NCBI GenBank assembly: GCA_019973575.1
Contig: BPUI01000001.1
Coordinates: 186,001-250,000, forward strand
Length of the DNA stretch: 64,000 nt
Direction of reading: 5' to 3'
DNA from: Gemmatimonadetes bacterium T265
Lineage (GTDB): Bacteria > Gemmatimonadota > Gemmatimonadetes > Gemmatimonadales > Gemmatimonadaceae
Position numbers and translations under genes: made by a program
Part shown: positions 47,683-64,000 of the stretch, one piece after another
How the letters are laid out: every line of letters starts with the position of its first letter
How positions within the stretch are numbered: position 1 is the stretch's first letter
Notes under the pieces: model-generated
The model's input: the letters and a program-made list of their open reading frames with translations, nothing else
What the model was told of the DNA's origin: nothing
The model's database searches: none

Positions 47683-48191
47683 CGGACGTCTCCGAGCAGG
47701 TGCGCGCGCAGCTGGGTGCGCCACGCGTCGAGCAACGGCTGCGCCTGCGCCATCTGCGCGTCGCCCAGCACGGTCCGGGCGGCCGCGATCGCGTCGCGGT
47801 TGTTCCGCTGGAGCGCGCCGGACGGCGATCGGAGGCGGGCGGCGTGCCCGCGGGCCGCCTCGAGCTGCGGGACGAGCGGCCGGTTGCGGTCGCCTAACGC
47901 CTGGTCGAGCGAGTCGAGCCGCGCGACCTGCGCGGCCGTGAGCGCGAGTTCGGCGCGGTGGTCGAGGAGCACGGCGACCGCGCTGTACTGGCGCGCCGAG
48001 GTGTCTTGCGTGACACGTGATCGGGCCGCCGCACCGGCGCGCCGCCCGGCGACGTCGGACGCGACGGCGGGTGCGGCGGGACGGGCGACGGCGGCGCGCG
48101 CGGCGCGCGGCGCGGTCGCGGCAACGCTCGGCAGGAGCACGGCCAGCGCGCGGACGCGCACGCCGACGTGCCGGAGGAGGAGCGGGGACAT
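47679..48191 (-). CDS. LTxxQ-type (Spy/CpxP-like) periplasmic protein
   Basis: 170 residues with an N-terminal export signal (RVRALAVLLPSVAATAPRAA) and a helical C-terminal half with ELALTAAQVARLDSL. LTAAQ is the LTxxQ motif of Spy/CpxP-type envelope chaperones or metal sensors. It is the first gene of the exporter operon and overlaps the adaptor start. The start is uncertain: ATG at 48191 places the signal peptide at the N-terminus, while ATG at 48245 adds 18 residues. The function in export is inferred from position only. Confidence 0.72.
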   Translation of the reverse strand: MSPLLLRHVGVRVRALAVLLPSVAATAPRAARAAVARPAAPAVASDVAGRRAGAAARSRVTQDTSARQYSAVAVLLDHRAELALTAAQVARLDSLDQALGDRNRPLVPQLEAARGHAARLRSPSGALQRNNRDAIAAARTVLGDAQMAQAQPLLDAWRTQLRAHLLGDVR

Positions 48192-48540
48192 TGGGCGGGG
48201 CGGAAGCGGCAACCGGAACGCGGGGCGCAGGCATGCGCGCCCCACGTTCCCACCACCGCAAGACGGCGGGGAAAGCCATCACGCGCCCGTCTCGCGCGTA
48301 CGCCGACCGGGTTGGTCCGCCGCCGGAACGGTGCGGACGCGGTGAGTGCGATCGACCGTGTCCTGGCGCGTTGTGCCGAAACCGCTCGGCAGCGCACACC
48401 CGCCCTCGCGAGAGCCGGCGAGTTCGCAACCGGTTCTGGGACACCTCTCGCCGAACCGCACACGAGCGAAGTGGCGGCCCGGGACACGACGATTCAGCCG
48501 CGACTTGCCGGGCGACGTACGGCTGGCCTGCCCGAAATGT
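48192..48540. other. Spacer upstream of the exporter operon, no gene seen
   Basis: About 350 bp between the terminator of rpsG and the first exporter gene. Open frames here are short, Arg-rich and on the wrong strand for a conserved product. It must contain the promoter of the 17-kb leftward directon, but I could not identify convincing -35 and -10 boxes. Confidence 0.4.
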
Positions 48541-48578
48541 CGAACGGCGCCACCCCACTCTCGGGGCAGCGCCGTTCG
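48541..48578 (-). terminator. Terminator after rpsG
   Basis: CGAACGGCGC (48541-48550) pairs perfectly with GCGCCGTTCG (48569-48578). An inner CCCC/GGGG stem closes a GAGAGT loop. In the direction of rpsG the hairpin is followed by ACATTTCG. It starts 24 bp after the rpsG stop codon and marks the end of the rpoBC-rpsL-rpsG transcript. Confidence 0.75.
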
Positions 48579-48601
48579 TTAAACCGCAGCTCCTACCGCG
48601 C

Positions 48602-49072
48602 TTACCAGCGGTAGTGCGCGAACGCCTTGTTCGCCTCCGCCATGCGGTGCGTGTCTTCCTTCTTCTTCACCGCGTTCCCTTCCCCGCGCGACGCCGCGAT
48701 CACCTCACCGGCCAGCTTCTCGGGCATCGACTTCTCGCCGCGCGAACGCGAGTACGAGATCAACCAGCGCATCGCGAGCGCGTTCCGACGCTCGGCGCGC
48801 ACCTCGACCGGCACCTGGTACGTCGCGCCCCCGACGCGGCGGCTCTTGACCTCGACGACCGGCTTGAGGTTGGCCAGCGCCTGCTTGAACACCGTCACGC
48901 CCGGCTGCGACGTGCGCGACTCGACGAGGTCCATCGCCCCGTAGAAGATGCGCTCGGCGGTCGACTTCTTCCCCTCGTACATCATGCAGTTGATGAACTT
49001 GGAGACGGTCTGGCTGTCGTAGCGCGCGTCGGCGAGCACGGGGCGCTTGATGGCCTTCTTGCGGCGGCTCAT
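48602..49072 (-). CDS. rpsG: 30S ribosomal protein S7 (uS7)
   Basis: Small-subunit head assembly protein of 156 residues, the standard length. It starts [20 protein letters not shown] and contains [20 protein letters not shown] and [20 protein letters not shown]. It follows rpsL directly. In most bacteria fusA comes next; here a terminator follows and fusA is 28 kb further on. Confidence 0.98.
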   Translation of the reverse strand: MSRRKKAIKRPVLADARYDSQTVSKFINCMMYEGKKSTAERIFYGAMDLVESRTSQPGVTVFKQALANLKPVVEVKSRRVGGATYQVPVEVRAERRNALAMRWLISYSRSRGEKSMPEKLAGEVIAASRGEGNAVKKKEDTHRMAEANKAFAHYRW

Positions 49073-49492
<420 letters not shown>

Positions 49493-49570
49493 GAGATGGA
49501 TCGACAACGGACTCTGGCGAAGCACGCGGGAATTCTGCGCCCTTCGCCTCGAACCCGTGAACGTAACGCA

Positions 49571-49609
49571 CACGAGCGGCGGCCGGGAGTACCCCGGCCG
49601 CCGCTCGTG
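49571..49609 (-). terminator. Perfect 17-bp hairpin between rpoC and rpsL
   Basis: CACGAGCGGCGGCCGGG (49571-49587) is exactly complementary to 49593-49609, with a 5-nt loop (AGTAC). It starts 9 bp after the rpoC stop codon. It is followed by TGCGTTACGTTC, not a real U-tract. It is the strongest stem seen in the window and probably terminates or attenuates the rpoBC transcript before rpsL. Confidence 0.7.
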
Positions 49610-49618
49610 ACACCGGCC

Positions 49619-53932
<4,314 letters not shown>

Positions 53933-53935
53933 CGG

Positions 53936-58777
<4,842 letters not shown>

Positions 58778-59165
58778 GTCGTCCCCGCGTGAGGGGCCCG
58801 CGGATTAAGCACCCCGGTTGGGTGCGGCGGGCGGTGCGGTCGGAGGTGCTGCGAACGGCGCCAGATGGCGCCGACACTAGAGTCCCGGATGACCGGGGCG
58901 TCCGGTCCGAAGGGTCGCCGACGGGTGGTACTGACGAGCGGCGAACCGTGTTGTACCCTCGGACAGGCGAAAAGAGCCCCGACCCCGCCCCACCGGCCTG
59001 GAAAGATTTCCAGGCCGGCGAGGGCGAGTGCGGAGCGTGGTACGGCTCAGGTTGTACAGCGACGAACGAAGTGGGTCACGGCGCGAAGTGAAGATAAGGG
59101 GGCCGGGGCGGGCCGGGCTAGGGGCGCGCCGGAAGGCGCGTCCCTGCCCCGGGCCGCCGGCCGCC
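58778..59165. other. rplL-rpoB intergenic region with several hairpins
   Basis: 388 bp without a gene. Three stems are seen: 59101-59163, a long imperfect hairpin starting right after the rplL stop with GGCGCG/CGCGCC near its tip; 58993-59018, a perfect 12-base palindrome (CCGGCCTGGAAA arms, 2-nt centre); and 58856-58873 (CGGCGCC arms, AGAT loop). A weak promoter candidate, GTGACC-17-TACAAC, lies on the minus strand near 59045-59075. The region probably tunes rpoBC expression relative to L10/L7-L12. Confidence 0.55.
58993..59018 (-). terminator. Perfect 12-bp palindromic hairpin upstream of rpoB
   Basis: CCGGCCTGGAAA (58993-59004) and TTTCCAGGCCGG (59007-59018) around GA. On the rpoB-coding strand it is followed by GGGGCGGGGTCGGGGC and then CTTTT, so it could be a partial terminator (attenuator) for readthrough from rplL into rpoB. 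Confidence 0.5.
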
Positions 59166-59561
59166 TTACTTCACGTCGACGGCCGCGCCCTGCTCTTCCA
59201 GCTTCGCGCGCATCGTCGCGGCGTCGTCCTTCGACACGCCCGCCTTCACGGTCTGCGGGGCGCCGTCGACGAGGTCCTTCGCCTCCTTGAGGCCCAGGCC
59301 GGTGAGCTCGCGCACCACCTTGATGACCTGGATCTTCTTGGCGCCGGCCTCCTTGAGGATGACGTCGAACTCGGTCTGCTCCTCGGCCGGGGCGGCCGGG
59401 GCCGCGCCCGCGCCGCCGGCCGCCGGGACGCCGCCGCCCACCGGGGCGGCCGCGATCGTGACGTTGAACTTGCTCTTGAAGCTCTCGATCAGGTCGGCCA
59501 GCTCGAAGACGGTCTTGTTGCCGATCGCGTCGAGGATCTCGTCGTTGCTCATGGTAGGCAT
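59166..59561 (-). CDS. rplL: 50S ribosomal protein L7/L12 (bL12)
   Basis: Stalk protein that recruits translational GTPases. The protein has 131 residues: an N-terminal dimerisation part ([20 protein letters not shown]), an Ala/Gly/Pro hinge at about residues 38-58, and the C-terminal domain with [20 protein letters not shown] and [20 protein letters not shown]. It follows rplJ by 30 bp. Confidence 0.98.
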   Translation of the reverse strand: MPTMSNDEILDAIGNKTVFELADLIESFKSKFNVTIAAAPVGGGVPAAGGAGAAPAAPAEEQTEFDVILKEAGAKKIQVIKVVRELTGLGLKEAKDLVDGAPQTVKAGVSKDDAATMRAKLEEQGAAVDVK

Positions 59562-59591
59562 CAGTCGGTTCTCCTGGAGAGTTATGTAGGG

Positions 59592-60128
59592 TTACGCGGC
59601 GGTCTCGGCGGGGGCGCCGGCTTCCTTCTGGGCGCGGAGCGCCTCGAGCGCCCCGACCATCATGGCCGTTAGGCCGCTCATCGCGCCCGCGAACTGCGCG
59701 AGCGGCGCCATCAGCCCGGCGCCGAGCTCGGCGAGCATCTGCTCGCGCGAGGGCATCGACGCGAGCGCCTTGACCTGCTCCGCGTCGATCGCGCGGCCGT
59801 CGAACAGGCCGCCCTTCACGACCGGCTTCTGGTCGTTCTCCTTCGCGAAGTCGGTGATCGCCTTCGCGCCCGCGAGGGCGTCGTGGGCGACGATGATGCC
59901 GGTCGGGCCCTTGAGGCGTTCGCCCGCGAGGCCGCTCTCGTTGACCGCGCGCAGGGCGAGCGTGTTCTTGATGACCACGTACTCCACGCCGGCCTTGCGC
60001 AAGCGGCGGCGGAGGTCGGTCATCCGCTTCACGCTCATGCCCGTGAAGTCGGTGAAGTAGAGCGCCTGGGCGCCCGTGATCTTGCCCTTCAGATCGCGGA
60101 CGAGCTGTTCCTTGTCGTTACGCTTCAT
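59592..60128 (-). CDS. rplJ: 50S ribosomal protein L10 (uL10)
   Basis: Stalk base protein that anchors L12 dimers. The protein has 178 residues and starts MKRNDKEQLVRDLKGKITGA. It contains ALYFTDFTGMSVKRMTDLRR and a C-terminal helix for L12 binding. In many bacteria L10 represses this operon by binding its leader. The gap to rplA is only 9 bp, leaving little room for a separate leader here. It contains one GTTAGGC motif read as Leu-Thr. Confidence 0.97.
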   Translation of the reverse strand: MKRNDKEQLVRDLKGKITGAQALYFTDFTGMSVKRMTDLRRRLRKAGVEYVVIKNTLALRAVNESGLAGERLKGPTGIIVAHDALAGAKAITDFAKENDQKPVVKGGLFDGRAIDAEQVKALASMPSREQMLAELGAGLMAPLAQFAGAMSGLTAMMVGALEALRAQKEAGAPAETAA

Positions 60129-60137
60129 GGCTCCGGC

Positions 60138-60827
60138 CTACCGGTACGGCGTGATGTCGATCGTGACGCCGGGGCCCATCGAGCTCGACATCGCGACGTT
60201 CTGCACGTAGACGCCCTTGGCCGCGGCGGGCTTGGAGCGGACGATCTGGTCCATGAGCGCCGTGAAGTTCTGCTCGAGCGCCTCGGCCGCGAACGAGAGC
60301 TTGCCGATCGGGGCGTGCACGTTGCCGCCCTTGTCGACGCGGAACTCGATCTTGCCGGCCTTGAGCTCGCGCACCGCGCGGCCGACGTCGAAGGTGACCG
60401 TGCCGGCCTTCGGGTTGGGCATCAGGCCGCGGGGGCCTAACACGCGCCCCAGCTGGCCGACCTGGCCCATGAGGTCGGGCGTGGCGACCATCACGTCGAA
60501 GTCGAGGAAGCCGTCCTTGATCTTCTGGACGTACTCGACACCCGCCATGTCGGCGCCCGCCGCCTCGGCTTCCGCCTGGCGCGGCCCCTGGGCGATGACG
60601 AGCACGCGGACGCTCTTGCCCGTGCCGGCCGGCAGCACCACGGTGCCGCGGACGACCTGGTCGGCGTGGCGCGGGTCGACGCCCAAGCGGACGGCGACCT
60701 CGACGGTCTCGTCGAACTTGGCGTAGCCCGCGCCCTTGACGGCGTCGATCGCCTGGCGCGCCTGGTAGGTCGTGGTGGCGCCGAGCTTCTCCGCGGACGC
60801 GCGGTACTTCTTCCCGTGCGTGCGCAT
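60138..60827 (-). CDS. rplA: 50S ribosomal protein L1 (uL1)
   Basis: L1-stalk protein of 229 residues, the standard length. It starts [20 protein letters not shown]. The conserved segments [20 protein letters not shown] and [20 protein letters not shown] are present. Its ATG overlaps the rplK stop by one base (TGATG). A GCCTAAC motif encodes Leu-Gly in VLGPRGL. Confidence 0.98.
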   Translation of the reverse strand: MRTHGKKYRASAEKLGATTTYQARQAIDAVKGAGYAKFDETVEVAVRLGVDPRHADQVVRGTVVLPAGTGKSVRVLVIAQGPRQAEAEAAGADMAGVEYVQKIKDGFLDFDVMVATPDLMGQVGQLGRVLGPRGLMPNPKAGTVTFDVGRAVRELKAGKIEFRVDKGGNVHAPIGKLSFAAEALEQNFTALMDQIVRSKPAAAKGVYVQNVAMSSSMGPGVTIDITPYR

Positions 60828-61249
60828 CAGTCGGCCACCGTCACGCCCATCGAGCGCGCCGCGCCGGCCACCATCGCCATCGCGCTCTCGACGGTGTCGC
60901 AGTTGAGGTCGGGCATCTTGATCTCGGCGATCTTGCGCAGCTGCGCCCGGGTCACCGTGCCGACCTTGGTCTTGTTGGGCACGCCCGAGCCCTTTTCGAG
61001 GCCGAGCTCCTTCTTGATGAGCACGGCGGTGGGAGGCGTCTTGAGGATGAAGGTGAAGCTCTTATCCCCGTAGATCGTGACCTCCACCGGGAGGATCGTG
61101 TCCTGGCCTTGCGTGCGAGCGTTGAACTCTTTCACGAAGGCCATGATGTTGATCCCCTGGGGGCCGAGCGCGGTACCGACCGGCGGGGCGGGGGTCGCCT
61201 TGCCGGCCGGGATCTGCAGCTTGACGAACCCGGTTACCTTTTTGGCCAT
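60827..61249 (-). CDS. rplK: 50S ribosomal protein L11 (uL11)
   Basis: GTPase-centre protein of 140 residues. I chose the ATG at 61249 ([20 protein letters not shown]), which has AGGAG 6 nt upstream, over an extension to 61291. The Pro-rich linker region [20 protein letters not shown] and the C-terminal rRNA-binding part [20 protein letters not shown] are conserved. The 105-bp gap to nusG contains one GTTAGGC motif. Confidence 0.98.
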   Translation of the reverse strand: MAKKVTGFVKLQIPAGKATPAPPVGTALGPQGINIMAFVKEFNARTQGQDTILPVEVTIYGDKSFTFILKTPPTAVLIKKELGLEKGSGVPNKTKVGTVTRAQLRKIAEIKMPDLNCDTVESAMAMVAGAARSMGVTVAD

Positions 61250-61354
61250 AACTCTCCTGGCGTGGGGGACGCGCCGTCGCGCGCCCGTCACTCCCGCTCG
61301 GATTACCGTCGGAGCGGTGGCCGACGTCGGGCCGTTAGGCCCGTCAGGGCTGGT

Positions 61355-61894
61355 CTAGTAGCCCTTCAGCTGCAGGTAGTCCAGCTCGACCGACGTCGGG
61401 CGGCCGAAGAGCGAGACGCTCACGCGGACCTTGCCCTTGTCGGCGACGACCTCCTCGACGGTGCCGGAGAAGTCGGTGAACGGGCCCTCGGTGATCTGCA
61501 CGGCCTGGCCGACGAGGAAGGGGATCTCCTCCTTGGGCGCCGCCTCCTCCGCCTCGGCGATGCCGAGCAGGCGGTTGACCTCCTCGGGGCGCAGCGGCAT
61601 CGGCAGCTTGTCGTGGCCGACCATCTTGATGACGCCCTGGATGCCGTTGATGACGTGCAGGGTGTCCTGGTTCATGGTCATCTCGACGAGCACGTACCCC
61701 GGGTAGATCTTGCGCTCGACCGGGACCTTCTTGCCGTTCTTGACCTCGATCGCCTCCTGCGTGGGCACGAGCGCCTGGCGGATCGGGCGCTCCTCGGGGG
61801 CGCGCTGGTCCGCGTCGATCTTGCGCTGCAGGAGCGACTTGACCTTGTTCTCGTGCCCAGACGTCGTCTGGATGGCGTACCAGCGGTGGTCCAC
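61355..61894 (-). CDS. nusG: Transcription termination/antitermination factor NusG
   Basis: Binds RNA polymerase and couples it to the ribosome or Rho. The NGN domain starts HRWYAIQTTSGHENKVKSLL and the KOW domain ends VQITEGPFTDFSGTVEEVVA. The start is uncertain. A GTG at 61894 gives 179 residues beginning directly at the domain; a TTG at 61927 would give 190. Neither has a good ribosome-binding site. Two GCCTAAC motifs 11 bp apart sit at the secE/nusG junction. Confidence 0.95.
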   Translation of the reverse strand: MDHRWYAIQTTSGHENKVKSLLQRKIDADQRAPEERPIRQALVPTQEAIEVKNGKKVPVERKIYPGYVLVEMTMNQDTLHVINGIQGVIKMVGHDKLPMPLRPEEVNRLLGIAEAEEAAPKEEIPFLVGQAVQITEGPFTDFSGTVEEVVADKGKVRVSVSLFGRPTSVELDYLQLKGY

Positions 61895-61931
61895 GGCGGG
61901 TCGGTCGTGTGCGGGAATGCCTAACAAATGC

Positions 61932-62258
61932 CTAACGGCCGCCGAGCAGGAGCTGCGGCAGGCGGACGAGCAGGAACTGCAGGGCGATGTCCATCAGCGC
62001 GATGAGCGCGCCGAGGAGGAGGACGAAGACGATGATCCGGACGGTCGCGTCCTGGAGCTCCTTGCGGGCCGGCCAGGTGACGCGCTTCATCTCCGCGAGC
62101 ACGTCGTGGTAGAACTGCACCGCCCGGGCGACGCCGGTCGGGCCGGCCGGCGCGACGGCGGCCGGCGCGCGCCCCCCCGGCCCGCCCGCGGGCGGGCCCG
62201 CCTTCGGCGTGCCTTTCGGGGTGCGTCCGGGCTGCGACGCGACGTCGGTCGTCGCCAT
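61932..62258 (-). CDS. secE: Preprotein translocase subunit SecE
   Basis: Clamp subunit of the SecY channel. The protein has 108 residues. The conserved part RAVQFYHDVLAEMKRVTWPA is followed by one transmembrane helix (IIVFVLLLGALIALMDIAL). The first ~45 residues are Pro/Gly/Ala-rich and not conserved. The ATG at 62258 lies 2 bp after the rpmG stop. The order rpmG-secE-nusG-rplK is the classic one. Confidence 0.96.
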   Translation of the reverse strand: MATTDVASQPGRTPKGTPKAGPPAGGPGGRAPAAVAPAGPTGVARAVQFYHDVLAEMKRVTWPARKELQDATVRIIVFVLLLGALIALMDIALQFLLVRLPQLLLGGR

Positions 62259-62260
62259 CG

Positions 62261-62413
62261 TTACTTCGTTTCCTTGTGGGTCTGGTGCTTGTCGCAGCGG
62301 GGGCAGTACTTCTTCCACTCGACGCGCTCCGGGTGGAGGCGCTTGTTCTTCGTGGTGAAGTAGTTCCGGCTCTTACACTCGGTGCAGCCCATGATGATCT
62401 TGTCGCGCGGCAT
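62261..62413 (-). CDS. rpmG: 50S ribosomal protein L33 (bL33), zinc-type
   Basis: 50 residues starting [20 protein letters not shown] and ending [17 protein letters not shown]. The two cysteine pairs (CTEC and CPRC) define the zinc-binding C+ type. The gene is too short to stand out among open frames but is fully conserved, and its position between tuf and secE is standard. The stop codon lies 2 bp before secE. Confidence 0.96.
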   Translation of the reverse strand: MPRDKIIMGCTECKSRNYFTTKNKRLHPERVEWKKYCPRCDKHQTHKETK

Positions 62414-62452
62414 GGCTCGGTCTGGCTGGAAGTAGGGCGGGTCGGAGAATAC

Positions 62453-62504
62453 ACGAAGCGGGGGCGGGCCGCGCGCGATGCTCGCGCACCCGCCCCCGCT
62501 TCGT
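62453..62504 (-). terminator. 16-bp perfect stem-loop between tuf copy 2 and rpmG
   Basis: ACGAAGCGGGGGCGGG (62453-62468) is exactly complementary to 62489-62504. The 20-nt loop can pair further (CGCGC/GCGCG). No T-run follows. It may separate the tuf transcript from rpmG-secE-nusG. A tRNA-Trp gene, often present at this place, is not seen. Confidence 0.65.
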
Positions 62505-62539
62505 CGGCTCCTGGCTTATACCCGGCGGATGACGGCGGG

Positions 62540-63733
<1,194 letters not shown>

Positions 63734-63960
63734 GGATCAGTCTTCCAGTAGTCAGAGTTGGGTGAACGCCTGGGGCGGCCGGGCGCGCCGTGCGCTACGG
63801 TCGCCGCGTCGGTCGGCCGCGCGCTGCGCGGCGACAGCACCAGACGTGGCTACGCCCGCACCACGTCCGGCGCCTCGGCGGGCAGCACAGACGGTGCGGG
63901 CGGCGCACCCACTCCCACGTGGCCAGGCGCGGTCGCGCGTGACGGGGCGGGCAGCGCAGA

Positions 63961-64000
63961 GCTCACGATCGGGATTGAACCGATGACCTCACCCTTACCA
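63961..64000 (-). tRNA. tRNA-Thr (GGT anticodon), 5' part outside window
   Basis: The 3' forty nucleotides of a tRNA. Reading on the minus strand: anticodon loop ending TGGTAA (anticodon GGT), stem GGGTG, variable loop AGGTC, T-arm ATCGG-TTCAATC-CCGAT, acceptor strand CGTGAGC. CCA is not encoded. tRNA-Thr(GGT) directly upstream of tuf matches the thrT-tufB order known from E. coli. Confidence 0.88.

Noticed and set aside
48168-48614. A plus-strand open frame in the spacer before the exporter operon
   Set aside because: It is Arg/Pro/Glu-rich, crosses the rpsG terminator hairpin and has no recognisable domain or ribosome-binding site.
62414-62539. Expected tRNA-Trp between tuf and rpmG
   Set aside because: No T-arm consensus or cloverleaf is present; the spacer is taken up by a 16-bp hairpin.

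Overview
The window is a very GC-rich bacterial chromosome segment. It carries most of the ribosomal-protein, RNA-polymerase and elongation-factor genes, nearly all on the minus strand. Gene content suggests a Gemmatimonadota-like organism: an ECF sigma factor overlapping a TPR-type Ser/Thr kinase, a compact type II secretion operon and single-domain FtcD. This assignment is an inference; no 16S gene is present.

Region 1 (1-3.3 kb) holds a truncated hypothetical gene, trpS, an inositol-monophosphatase-family gene and ftcD. Region 2 (3.3-20.6 kb) reads leftward as fusA, tuf, rpsJ, rplC, rplD, rplW, rplB, rpsS, rplV, rpsC, rplP, rpmC, rpsQ, rplN, rplX, rplE, rpsN, rpsH, rplF, rplR, rpsE, rpmD, rplO, secY, adk, map. 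It stops at map; infA, rpmJ, rpsM, rpsK, rpsD, rpoA and rplQ are not in the window. Several of its proteins carry long low-complexity tails, most strikingly a Gly/Arg-rich N-terminus of about 130 residues on S5.

Region 3 (20.6-30.5 kb) is accessory and partly decayed. It has a broken secreted amidohydrolase, a divergent VOC/TetR pair around a near-perfect operator, the remains of a second ECF sigma-kinase pair, the intact pair, and a lipoprotein/DUF2306 pair. Region 4 (30.5-48.2 kb) is one long leftward directon: an LTxxQ-type periplasmic protein, a DevB/DevC/DevA-like tripartite ABC exporter with a TolC-like channel, a Tat-signal sulfatase and a type II secretion operon (gspG,F,H,I,J,K,L,M,C,D,E). 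Many junctions are GTGA or ATGA stop/start overlaps.

Region 5 (48.6-64 kb) returns to housekeeping: tRNA-Thr, tuf copy 2, rpmG, secE, nusG, rplK, rplA, rplJ, rplL, rpoB, rpoC, rpsL, rpsG. The usual rpsL-rpsG-fusA-tuf string is therefore split by about 28 kb.

The most unusual signal is a dispersed 7-mer, GTTAGGC/GCCTAAC. I count 40 copies, 20 in each orientation, against roughly 6 expected by base composition. It occurs in several reading frames and between genes, and almost every TTA leucine codon I could find lies inside it. It behaves like a selected DNA-level motif, such as an uptake sequence, methylation target or architecture signal.
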